Shown: piece by piece, positions 40,408 to 49,627 of the stretch
Layout of the letters: each line of letters opens with the position of its first letter
Position numbering within the stretch: position 1 is the first letter of the stretch
Source: Sergeia podlipaevii
Lineage: Eukaryota; Euglenozoa; Kinetoplastea; Trypanosomatida; Trypanosomatidae
NCBI GenBank assembly: GCA_030849805.1
Contig: JASANZ010002173.1
Coordinates: forward strand, 1 to 62,570
DNA: 62,570 nucleotides
Direction: 5' to 3'
Notes under the pieces: model-generated
Told to the model about the DNA's origin: nothing
Seen by the model: the letters and a program-made list of their open reading frames with translations, nothing else
The model's database searches: none
Position numbers and translations under genes: made by a program

Positions 40408-41415
40408 CTAAAACAGGTCGTGCCGCACTGGGATAGAACTGATCTGCGGGCGAGCGGCACATAAAAATTCTGCAACAGTCCATTGTTTAATCGCACCAGG
40501 CGCATTCACGGCATCACGGTGCGCTGGTATCGACGGCGCGAACGAGTATGATAGCTGGCGCTCTGGCGCATAGTTGAAGTCGTACCAGGATCGATGCAAT
40601 ATCGACTTCTCCGGCACTTTTCCTCCCTCACGCCCAACCATCGCCCCAGCCCTCACGTCACTACAATTGGTATCTTCTAACAAGCGCAGGCTCTCATACA
40701 TCCAGACAGAGGTCAGATGAAGCCCCATGGTGCGATCGTTACCAAAGGAATAGCTCTCAGAGGCCGCGTCACAGGCGGCGAGACACACCACATTAGGCGC
40801 CTGGATGTGCTCGCAAAGAGAAATCGCGTGGCAGGTGTCCGCAAGGAAAACAATCCTACCGTAGCGGCGCTGCTTGTGCATCATCGCGAAGGTTTCGGCA
40901 ATATCAGTAGAACTAAGAAATTCAGAATCGTGAAATTTGAAATACGACTCCGCGGCGTGTCCAGAGAGATAGACGATAATGTTAGAGTTCTCATCTGACA
41001 TGAGACGGCGCGTGGGTGGTGTGTTCTCGTCGTAGCGGCCCTGCAGCACATTGAGCAGCCGCCTCACATCTACATCATCGCCGGCGTAGTCCACCTGTGC
41101 ACTACATCCATATAGGTTGGTGTGTGTGACGCTAAGGATTTCAGCAGGATATGCGTTGCGCGGGTCACACGCAAAGCTGTCGGCAAGAAATAGCAGAATG
41201 TGATCATCATCAATGCCGTGCTGACGGAGAAGGTGATACATGGTTAGTGCGCTGGCGGTGTGGCGGTAGTTGAAAAGGTAGCGAGAAGAGCCGACAATGA
41301 CTGCCCATGTATTTGGGGTATTGGTAGCTGACGTGACAGGAACAACTGACAAAGATATCATGCACAACGTCACAAGCAGCGCGAGCTGCATGAGCGTAGG
41401 CAAGACTCGACACAT
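40408..41415 (-). CDS. GPI8: GPI-anchor transamidase catalytic subunit GPI8
   Basis: The 335-residue protein is a C13-type cysteine peptidase that removes the C-terminal signal of ER proteins and joins them to a GPI anchor. A signal peptide (about 1-30, LALLVTLCMISLSVV) is followed by the peptidase domain, starting NTWAVIVGSSRYLFNYRH. The catalytic His153 lies in YLSGHAAE and the nucleophile Cys195 in LADTCHAIS. The oxyanion/substrate segments (FKFHDSEFLSSTDI, VCLAACDAASESYSFG) are present. There is no C-terminal membrane segment, as in other trypanosomatid GPI8 proteins and unlike yeast and human. The usual GHGG after the catalytic His is here GHAA. The frame extends upstream to 41466, but ATG 41413-41415 gives the proper signal peptide. 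TAG 40408. Confidence 0.93.
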   Translation of the reverse strand: MCRVLPTLMQLALLVTLCMISLSVVPVTSATNTPNTWAVIVGSSRYLFNYRHTASALTMYHLLRQHGIDDDHILLFLADSFACDPRNAYPAEILSVTHTNLYGCSAQVDYAGDDVDVRRLLNVLQGRYDENTPPTRRLMSDENSNIIVYLSGHAAESYFKFHDSEFLSSTDIAETFAMMHKQRRYGRIVFLADTCHAISLCEHIQAPNVVCLAACDAASESYSFGNDRTMGLHLTSVWMYESLRLLEDTNCSDVRAGAMVGREGGKVPEKSILHRSWYDFNYAPERQLSYSFAPSIPAHRDAVNAPGAIKQWTVAEFLCAARPQISSIPVRHDLF

Positions 41416-41579
41416 TGAAAATGAAAAAGGGAAAAACAACAGGAAAGTATATGCACAGTAGTTCAATAGGTCAATAAAGCCCGCAAAAAAAAAAAAAATG
41501 GGATGACAGTACGAATGGCTATCGATGGTTGAAAGAGGAAAAAAAAAAAATGGAAGGTAAAGAACTACACAACTATATA

Positions 41580-41612
<33 letters not shown>

Positions 41613-42231
41613 GCGCCTCCTCCTTCCTCTTTATATTGTAAAGGCACAATAATAAAAAAAAGTGGATTTTTTTCTTTGCCTTTTTTTTCAGTAATCCTAT
41701 ACGATGTAAGCTATGCAGAGAAGTGCAAAAGGGAAAAAAAAAAAAGGGAAAATGAAAGAAGAAATATACATATGAACAGTAGATCAAGTAGCAAGTATCC
41801 TACATTTGCACACCAAATGCGCTGCATGTTTAAGATGGTATTTGGCATTGCCTTTTTGTTCTGTTTTTGTTTATTATTTTTGTATTGTTGTGTACTGGAG
41901 ATGATGTGTTTAGAACAACAACAAAAAAAAAAACGCAGCAAAATAAAATTATAAAACGGAGTAAGGGAAAAAAAAAATAGACAGACATAATCACCTCAAG
42001 TGATGTTCATTGAGACACTAATTAAATACATCAAATAACAAATGCAAGTTGGTGCTCCTTCCTACTTGCAATACATTGAACTTTTAAAAAAAATTATATT
42101 TTTTCAACTTCTTCAAGAGCCTTGAGTTTATCCACACTCAGCTTCTGTGCTTTCCCTCTCTTCCCACAACATGAGTGAAGAGGCAACCCTTCATCAACCT
42201 ACCGCCTACCTCCCTACCTCCTCTTCCAACG
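41416..42231. other. AT-rich spacer with TA repeat
   Basis: Contains a long TA repeat (41573-41611) and A12 tracts (41486-41498, 41540-41550), plus A/T-rich DNA to 42120. No gene. Confidence 0.65.
41573..41611. repeat. (TA)n microsatellite
   Basis: About 18 TA units, interrupted once by CT, in the spacer upstream of GPI8. Confidence 0.9.
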
Positions 42232-43521
42232 CTACGTCAGAGGCCTCTCGTTGCTATCGTGGTTCTGCAACCGTGGTGGCATACGCATCTGAGAAATGGA
42301 AATTTCTTCATCGTTGGCACAGCCCAAGAAAGAGCCAACACTCGTCATCTTTGGATCCGCCGCGCTCACCCCAACAGGGCCATTGGACCAGATTAGGTCA
42401 AAGCCGCCCACACGCTTCTCATCACCGCTCCTGCGCTTCTCCAAATCGATCACGTTAAACATGTCCTCTAGCACGTTGAACTTGAGATGATAATCTGCTG
42501 GAGTCTCTGCTGTGAGTGACGGCGAGGCGTTGGTTTCAATCAACCATGGATGCAAGTCTTCGTCGATCATGACATCGTAGCCGTACAGTTCGGTACAGTG
42601 CTTATCCTGAATAATGACCTTCTGCACCGCCAACAGTGTGCGCAGGATCATAAGCTGAATGTCGTTGAAAAGTTTGTTGGCGCGCTCGGGGCCGTGTGTG
42701 GCAGTGATCACCGTGCGTAAGTTACGGATTCCAAACTTACAACCGAACGTTGGGGTGTACTTGGGGTTGGTCTTCTGCACTGCCACATTGGTGACGTGAA
42801 TAAACGTATTGTCGATGTCATCGAGCGAGAAGCGGTGATGGCAGAAGCGCGCAAAGCCGGTGCGGTGGAGCCACACCACGAGAGGACTATAGCTTTGTAC
42901 GAGTACGTAGATGCGAAGATCGTACTTCTTGCCTCCGACGAGGTGTGGATTAGAGATGTACCGCTGCGCAAGGTAGGGTTCAACAGACTCCACCCCATAC
43001 GGGTTGGTCATGTTACCACCGCGCTGCTTGAACTCCTTCCGCCACTCTGAGATTTGTGAAAGTTTGGAGAAAAGAAAAATGCCCTTACCCTGGGCTTTGG
43101 CAGGGGGCTTCATGATCCACACCGCGTTCGGGCTGCGCCGGAACTCCTGCTCGAAGAGTCCGTAGTCCTGTGGGAGCGAAAACGTAATGGGGAAGAAGTT
43201 CCACTCCGCCGCCTCGTCCGCCTCTCCCTCGCGCTCAACGGCCTTCTTCATGCGTTTGAAGTTCTTCACCATGACGTCCTTGCGAGTGAGCTCGTAGTGG
43301 TTTCTAAAGTGGTTGATGCGCTGATTGTCATCGAGGCGGATGTGGTCGTAGTTCTCACGGATCCACGTCACATCAGCCCAGTTGTAGTCCCAGTCATATT
43401 CACTGTCCGTCTCAATCCATCCTCTACTGCGCATGACGTCTAGCATGGTGTTCCGCAAAAACGTCTTGAAGCGGATGGGCCCGCGTCTAGTTCTCTGTTC
43501 ACCAGCCCCACTTCTATTCAT
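42232..43521 (-). CDS. Tubulin tyrosine ligase-like protein (TTLL9/TTLL1-type)
   Basis: The 429-residue protein has an ATP-grasp TTL domain and most likely adds glutamate chains to tubulin of the flagellum and subpellicular array. Seen: WNFFPITFSLPQDY, the ATP-binding segment WIMKPPAKAQGKGIFLF (135-151), KYDLRIYVLV (199-208), FIHVTNVAVQKTNP, and the metal/ATP site YGYDVMIDEDLHPWLIETN (313-331), where Asp316, Glu329 and Asn331 should bind Mg-ATP. The pattern (FFP, SQGKGIFLF-like, LAQRYISNPHL) best fits TTLL9 or TTLL1. The upstream part of the open frame begins with GTG and contains six Pro and little else; ATG 43519-43521 is therefore chosen. TAG 42232. The C-terminal 70 residues are unconserved-looking. 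Confidence 0.92.
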   Translation of the reverse strand: MNRSGAGEQRTRRGPIRFKTFLRNTMLDVMRSRGWIETDSEYDWDYNWADVTWIRENYDHIRLDDNQRINHFRNHYELTRKDVMVKNFKRMKKAVEREGEADEAAEWNFFPITFSLPQDYGLFEQEFRRSPNAVWIMKPPAKAQGKGIFLFSKLSQISEWRKEFKQRGGNMTNPYGVESVEPYLAQRYISNPHLVGGKKYDLRIYVLVQSYSPLVVWLHRTGFARFCHHRFSLDDIDNTFIHVTNVAVQKTNPKYTPTFGCKFGIRNLRTVITATHGPERANKLFNDIQLMILRTLLAVQKVIIQDKHCTELYGYDVMIDEDLHPWLIETNASPSLTAETPADYHLKFNVLEDMFNVIDLEKRRSGDEKRVGGFDLIWSNGPVGVSAADPKMTSVGSFLGCANDEEISISQMRMPPRLQNHDSNERPLT

Positions 43522-43699
43522 CTCTCTTTGATGTTGCGTACCTCTACCTAAAGCTGCTGCTGGTGGCGGTGGTGGTGGTAATGACGTACCACTGCTATTG
43601 TGTGTATATATGTGTATAGTAAGGTGCTGTTCCACTGTAGTGGTGTGTACAATGTCCTTCACAGTACAGCGTTCTTCCCCTGTATATATATATATTTAT

Positions 43700-43720
43700 C
43701 TACCAAAAAAAAAAAAAAAA
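43700..43720 (-). promoter_or_regulatory. Trans-splice acceptor of the TTLL gene
   Basis: A T16 tract on the minus strand (complement of 43705-43720) is followed by GGTAG, AG at the complement of 43700-43701; 5' UTR about 178 bases. Confidence 0.5.
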
Positions 43721-44639
43721 TTTATATATGCACACCTGTCTCTCTCTGTCTGTCTGTCCCGGCTTATATATATGTACGCACAAATATAATTTGAGTATGT
43801 ATATTTCCTGTGTGCGTGAGCTCTTGAATCGTAGAGGGTCCAGCAGTGAGCTTTTCTTGTTGTTGTTGTTGTTGTTGTTGTTGGGTGGGAAAGAAAAGGT
43901 GCAGCAAAAAAAAAACTTTTTAAAAAAAAAACTATATAATTCCCCCACTTAAAGAAAATTATGTGAAAGGCAAATTTTTTTAAAAAGAAAAAAAAAATAA
44001 ACAGAAATGCGTCTGTGTGCCTCTGAAAGGTCTACTCTACTACGAACCTTCTTATTCTTCTTTGCTTTATGTTTCCCCTTCCTCCTTCGTTATCTGCTAA
44101 TTTGATCCAAAATGAAGAGTTTGAAAAGGGGGAGTAAGAGACAAGGAAATAATGAAGAAACTAATAAAAACAAGGAGAGAAACAAAGAAAAGAAAAATGC
44201 AAAAAATGAGAGTACCAAAGCCTCTCCTCTCAATATACGAAAAAAATCCTTAAAACTGCTAAAAAGTATGCACATAAATATATAAATAAAAAGAAGAGAA
44301 AAAAAAAATAAACAGATGCTCACGAATAATCATCCCTTGGCAATATGGCAAATCCATTACAAAATCATCATCATCATCATCATCTAGGCAAAACGCTCTC
44401 TTTCTTTCTCTCTCTCTCCCTCTCACACTCACTCACTCACTCAATCATTCACAGGTAATCACAAAGTGATCACAGTAGCAGCCACTTACATGCGCGCGCT
44501 TGCATATGTATAGAAAATGTGCATCTACTTTGCTATAGATATTTGGGTATGTATGGGGGTCTGATTCAAAAAAAAAAAAAAAGCCACACAAAGCCATTCA
44601 TCAACCACCACCACTCTCCTCCCTCCTCCACACCCTTCA
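43721..44639. other. AT-rich spacer with TTG repeat
   Basis: Includes a TTG repeat (43857-43882), a CAT repeat (44366-44382), a CACT repeat (44425-44442) and A tracts. It contains the 3' UTR of the exportin-like gene; no gene recognised. Confidence 0.6.
43857..43882. repeat. (TTG)n trinucleotide repeat
   Basis: Eight or nine TTG units in the spacer between the TTLL and exportin-like genes; non-coding here. Confidence 0.85.
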
Positions 44640-47600
44640 CTACCAAGCTGAGAGCACACCAACCTTGGACGACTGACCAAACACGGACATGTAGGACTCT
44701 AGCATCTCCGTCCTGTTCGCGGTGAGCATCGTCAAAATCATACGCAGTCGCACTCGATGATACGCCGAGCAGTAGTCTAAAAGTCGTGTCATGGCGTCCG
44801 TGCAGAGTGCGGAGGCGACGTGGAAGCAGTGTGTAAGAATGCTAAAGCTATTCTTCAGCTCACGAATCTCCAAGTGCGGGGCGACCACCACCAGCACCGC
44901 GACCTCATGAAACGTAGCCGCAATGGCAGTGTTACTAATGCCAACATAGTCTGGCACCTGCGCACGGTGTACCCCATTGCTGTAAACGAGAATGTGAATG
45001 AGCTGGAGCAGTTCTGGCATAAATAGGTAGGCGAGGCACTTGGTAAGATGACGCAGCAGTTTCTCCCAGATGCCCTGCCTCATGAAGAGGGTGTGAAGCT
45101 GCTCAAACGTGGGGCCACTCATTTCCAGCACCGCCAGCAGCGCCTGGAACACACGAGCGCGGCCAGTGTCGGTGGACATGAGCATCTGCACTGAAACCGA
45201 GAGAAGAAGTTCAATGGCACCGCAGAAGAAGTGCTCCACCGTCGCCCGCTCGTAGTGAATCATTACCCCAACATTGCACCAGCTGCCTCCGCATATGCTC
45301 TGGACAATGTCAGCGAGATCGTACACAACTGCAGGGTCCACGGCGTCAGCGGGAAAACAGAAGAACCGCGCTGAGGGTGGGCTCACCGTGCATTCCCCAC
45401 GCATAATATTCGCGTTGGCCTGAGTAGGATAGGAAAGATAGCTAAAGTGAAGACAAAGAGAGTTGAGCACAAGACTTACGAGCTCCCACGGCGATTGCGA
45501 GAGCGCGCTATCCACCATCATCCGTTTGGCTAAGGAGCAAACCGTTGCAAACCACTTCGTCATCGCCGGCGCACAGCCCGTGGCATTCTTCACTACCTCC
45601 AGTAGCGTCTGTCGGCTCAGCATTACTCCTTCAAGGATAGTCTGAAAAGTATCTGGCTGCCGGCAGCCGCGCGTGATGGCTTCAATGTCCTCGAGGGACT
45701 GAAAAGGATTGTTCAAAACTCGCTCCTTGGAGAGGGTCCGCAGCACGAGCGTCTCCACAACATCCGCAACCGCATAGCCAGCGTAGTAACGGGTCTCCAC
45801 AAAAAGCGTGAAGGCGGTGAGAAACCCACGTCGTGCCTCCGCCGTGTCCTGAGGTAGCGGACCTTGCGCGTCAAAAGGAAATTGCAGAGCCTTGACACGG
45901 TCCTCCTTCACCGCTTGTATCAGTGTCATGAGTTTCTCAGAGCCAATAAAGCTAGTACCGCTCACGCCGTTGGTGACAAGTCGGTGCAGCAATACGTTGG
46001 CGTCTGTCATGATGCTAGGCACGTCGCTGTGGTACAAGTACACGTAGCGCAGCAGATTGATGGAGATTTCATAAAACTCAGGCTGACGCGAGAAGTCAGA
46101 CTCGTACACGCAGCCACAGAAGAAGAAGAGCGAGCGCAGGATACCCAGATGAAACTTTGCCGCACTTGTGCTGGATCCACCACTGCTGGCCTGAGTGCCT
46201 CCTGCAACGGCATCTCTATTGCCACAGCTACCGCTGCCTGACGCGTCAAATAAAGAAAGGCACTGAAGCAACGAGTCCGTCAGCTGATCATCCTCCGTGA
46301 GCAGCTCACGTGCAAAGCCGGCGATGAGCTGAAACACCGTCTCGTCCCGCCGAGCCGTTCCGTTCACCATCGCAATCGCGAATATAGACACGATCACAGA
46401 GAGACGAGAGAGGCAGACGTGCATCAGCACGAGCGGTGCATCCGACCGCCGCATATCAAAATTAACATCCATGTGTTCCATGGCAAGGGAAAGAAGGGAC
46501 TCCTCGATGCCTGCCTGTGCGCCAGCGGCAAACATTGGGCTCTCCTGCGCAGCCAGCATCTGCTGACGCACCTCCACACAGCGGCGGTACTGCGCAAGAG
46601 TCTTGCTGAGTCGTTCAATAAGTGGCGACACGAAGTCCGCGCGATCACAAAACAGCATCTCCGCCATTGGGAGCAGCGTGCGCTCATTGTGGAGAATAAC
46701 CCCAGCCTCTGTGCGTATCTCCTGCGAGTCCTCACGCAAGTGCGCCTTGTCTACCACAGTATCAAAGTAAGCATTAAAGACGGCCATAATCAAGCGGTGT
46801 GCCTCCTTGGTGTGCTCTATAGATTGCAGCGGGCCTGGTTGATTCAAGGAAGATAGCTGCTGAGATGGTTGCTGCGATTGCTGAGTGTTGGGGTTGTCAA
46901 GTAAATAGCGGCACCCGCCCCCTCCACGCGGGGGGGTTGTGCTAGGTGGAGACAGCTGCCGACTTTGGCGGCCCATGCGACTAGGTGTGGGGGGATAGGT
47001 GCGGATGCCTATAGATAGCAGATCTTCTCCCGGCCGGTGAGGTGCCGGGGGTAAGAGTGTATCGGCAACCAAGAAGAAGAGATGCATCAGCGCCTGACGC
47101 AGCTCATCCTCTTCATCAGCGAAGCGGGCAAGGACAAACTGGGTAGCGTCTGCCCAAGCCGCAATCACCTGTGGACGAGAACGAAAATACACGACAACAG
47201 CATCCTGGTTGCGCTCAAACGCGTTTACAAGCAGCGCGCACGAGAGGCGAAGAATACCAGTAAGGTTGTTATCCTTCTGACATACGCCAAGCAGCGATTC
47301 TGAAAGCAGTACAATCTTCTCCGTTAGGGCCTCGCGAGACTCAAGGTACTCCTCCTGAGAGCACATCACAGTGGAACACGTGCGCAACAGCGAGCCAAAC
47401 ATGGTAGTGAAATCACTGTACGGGTTCTCAAGCAATGCGTTACCACAGAAATCAATGACGTTGGGCAGCACCCCCACCCAGGCTTCCCACCGCAGCAAGT
47501 AGACAGAAGGATCGGTCGGCAGCCGTGGGGCGAAACGTGGCAGCGTTGTGTCAGGGATCGACTCGAGCACCGTGCAGCACACAGTTGCTGCTTTTTCTGT

Positions 47601-48293
47601 GACTTCGCTCAAGTACCCTGCCGCAACCGAAAAAAAGTGTGGCAGCACGTACTTTGCAAAGTTGGATCGTACCGAGTAGATGACCACCTTGGTATCCTGA
47701 CGTGAAAAGTACGTGATCACCTCCAGCAGACAGTCCAGCACCTCCTCTGACTGGAGAAAAAACTGCAGCTCATCCACGATGCGCAGCGCGACGTCGTGGG
47801 AGGAACCGGCCGATTCGGAAGATTCTGACGAGATGATAGACAACTTCCAGTTACTGTACAAGGCCGAGGCATAGATGGAGTAGAGCTCGTTGCGCACAAA
47901 CGGGGGGAGCTGCTCGCCGTGATCACGGCGATCCTTCACGTACCCAAGGACATAGGTGCGCATGGTCTCCCGCTCCTGGGGTCCTAACTCGTTGCTAACG
48001 ATAAAGTGGATCGCCTTGCACACCATGAACCGCAGATAATTGTTGCTACAACGCGGCAGCATAGACTTGGTGAGGTCCCAGTAGTCGTACGAGCTGAGAA
48101 ACAAAAGCTGCTCTGCGCAGCTGTCTCGCTCCGCTTTATCCATTGAAGTGAGAGCACGCACTGCGGCGTTGCTAAGCATATCAATTGCTTCATCCGTCAA
48201 ACCAGTCGCGGGAGCGGCTGACGATGATGCTGCTGTTGTGCCACCCTGCTGAGGACCAGACGCGACGCCACCATCAGATCCTGCGGAAGACAT
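44640..48293 (-). CDS. Karyopherin-like HEAT-repeat protein (exportin-7-like)
   Basis: A 1217-residue, almost entirely helical protein. After a Ser/Ala/Gly-rich N-terminus (about 1-35) the region SMLPRCSNNYLRFMVCKAIHFI, LGPQERETMRTYVLGYV and FVRNELYSIYASALYSNW resembles the N-terminal HEAT repeats of exportin-7/RanBP16 (Ran-binding, importin-beta-type N domain). Amphipathic helical repeats continue to the C-terminus. An insertion rich in Pro, Gly, Gln and Ser (about 425-490, SQQPSQQLSSLNQPG) interrupts them. Such proteins carry cargo through nuclear pores with RanGTP. The assignment rests on overall architecture and N-terminal similarity recalled from memory; another HEAT scaffold remains possible. 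The open frame starts at a GTG; ATG 48291-48293 is chosen. TAG 44640. Confidence 0.6.
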   Translation of the reverse strand: MSSAGSDGGVASGPQQGGTTAASSSAAPATGLTDEAIDMLSNAAVRALTSMDKAERDSCAEQLLFLSSYDYWDLTKSMLPRCSNNYLRFMVCKAIHFIVSNELGPQERETMRTYVLGYVKDRRDHGEQLPPFVRNELYSIYASALYSNWKLSIISSESSESAGSSHDVALRIVDELQFFLQSEEVLDCLLEVITYFSRQDTKVVIYSVRSNFAKYVLPHFFSVAAGYLSEVTEKAATVCCTVLESIPDTTLPRFAPRLPTDPSVYLLRWEAWVGVLPNVIDFCGNALLENPYSDFTTMFGSLLRTCSTVMCSQEEYLESREALTEKIVLLSESLLGVCQKDNNLTGILRLSCALLVNAFERNQDAVVVYFRSRPQVIAAWADATQFVLARFADEEDELRQALMHLFFLVADTLLPPAPHRPGEDLLSIGIRTYPPTPSRMGRQSRQLSPPSTTPPRGGGGCRYLLDNPNTQQSQQPSQQLSSLNQPGPLQSIEHTKEAHRLIMAVFNAYFDTVVDKAHLREDSQEIRTEAGVILHNERTLLPMAEMLFCDRADFVSPLIERLSKTLAQYRRCVEVRQQMLAAQESPMFAAGAQAGIEESLLSLAMEHMDVNFDMRRSDAPLVLMHVCLSRLSVIVSIFAIAMVNGTARRDETVFQLIAGFARELLTEDDQLTDSLLQCLSLFDASGSGSCGNRDAVAGGTQASSGGSSTSAAKFHLGILRSLFFFCGCVYESDFSRQPEFYEISINLLRYVYLYHSDVPSIMTDANVLLHRLVTNGVSGTSFIGSEKLMTLIQAVKEDRVKALQFPFDAQGPLPQDTAEARRGFLTAFTLFVETRYYAGYAVADVVETLVLRTLSKERVLNNPFQSLEDIEAITRGCRQPDTFQTILEGVMLSRQTLLEVVKNATGCAPAMTKWFATVCSLAKRMMVDSALSQSPWELVSLVLNSLCLHFSYLSYPTQANANIMRGECTVSPPSARFFCFPADAVDPAVVYDLADIVQSICGGSWCNVGVMIHYERATVEHFFCGAIELLLSVSVQMLMSTDTGRARVFQALLAVLEMSGPTFEQLHTLFMRQGIWEKLLRHLTKCLAYLFMPELLQLIHILVYSNGVHRAQVPDYVGISNTAIAATFHEVAVLVVVAPHLEIRELKNSFSILTHCFHVASALCTDAMTRLLDYCSAYHRVRLRMILTMLTANRTEMLESYMSVFGQSSKVGVLSAW

Positions 48294-48341
48294 CGCCCCC
48301 TGCACGTGTGTGTGGTGTAGCTATATAGTAAATGTATGTAG

Positions 48342-48373
48342 CTGGTCAGCAACACGGAAAAGAGAGGAGGAAG
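48342..48373 (-). promoter_or_regulatory. Trans-splice acceptor of the exportin-like gene
   Basis: A pyrimidine tract (complement of 48355-48372) followed by GACCAG, AG at the complement of 48342-48343; 5' UTR about 48 bases. Confidence 0.5.
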
Positions 48374-49627
48374 TCAGTGAGCGCGCGTGCGTGAGAAGAA
48401 GCGAGAGGGAGGAAGCACTGCCAAAAAAAAAAAAAGAACGTTGTGCCAACAATCAGTAATGGCACAACAGAAGAGGAGAAAAAAAAAACGGAAAAAGACA
48501 AAAAAAAAAAAGGCAATCCTTGTGGTAAAAACAAAAATATATATTAACGTATCTCTCACCCCCCGACCTCTGTATGCGCTTGTGTATATCCAGCCAAGCT
48601 GCAAATATGAAATCCTGGCAAAATAGGAGAAAAAAAATTACTTGAAAATGTGATTTTTTTTTTTTTTAATCGCGTGCTCTTGTCAATCGCTGCAATGTGT
48701 TCAAGCTCTGTAAGTAGATGGGTACGTACTAGTGCTGCTATTGCTAGAGTTGCAGCTGCTTTTCCGTTGCTGTTGTTTCTTGTGTGTTTGTTTCTATTTT
48801 TTTTTCCTTCTTTTCAGGAAAACAAACACTGGTGTTTGTTACTATATTAATGGTAAAAAGATAAAAGAGATAAATGTTGGATAGAGAGAGAGAGAAGTGG
48901 GGAAAAGGCCTTCAGCTCCTTTGATGAAAGTTGAAAAAGGAAAAACTAAAACACTGATATCTTTCTTTTAAAGACAAGGTGTCCTCAGCACTATCTATAA
49001 TTTTGTAAAGAAAAAAAAAAGCTTCTTCCCGTTATCTTGTGCTCTCTCTCTCTCTATCTATATCGTTGTGTGCAGACTCCCTCTTGACTGAGAATAAAAG
49101 AGCCGCAAGTATGTGATAATATTTTTTTTTATGAAGCTGAACTCTTAGATGTGAGAGAGAAGGGGTGTAACAAAATAAGAGAGAGAAACAATGATAAGAA
49201 GAAAAAAAAAAGTGTATATATAAGGGAGGTGAATTGAAGCATGTCAGATTGCAGTGTAACTTATCTGTAAAGCGGTGAGTGTAGAAGATAAAAGGGGGGC
49301 CTTCTGGGTCTTCTCTCCCTCCCATCCCTTTTGCTAGACTATTGATAACGGCATTCATGGAAAAACCTGACAAATGGTGTATGCTTGAGTTGGTCTTGGA
49401 AAACCTATGTAGAAGTACAGTAAGCAAAAAATCATATCAAAAAAAAAAAAGATTCAGCGGAATGCACACGGTACATGCCAGAGGGCTATACACTTGCTTG
49501 TCAGGCTTTCTACCCCTTCTAGTCAAAAAAGAAAAAGGAAGGAGCAAATGTGGTACACAAGCACAGTAAAGGAAATATTTCATTTTTTTATTTTTCGCAA
49601 ACGGCGATGGCAAGACGATGCGAGCCA
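48374..49627. other. AT-rich spacer
   Basis: A and T tracts throughout (A13 near 48422, A11 near 48500, T15 at 48654-48666). A minus-strand frame from ATG 49356-49358 runs about 108 codons but ends in AT-rich simple sequence and is not called. No gene recognised. Confidence 0.55.

Noticed and set aside
49032..49427. Minus-strand frame with about 108 codons from an ATG
   Set aside because: The second half is AT-rich simple sequence (Phe/Ser/Leu/His-rich) and no domain is seen; too weak to call.
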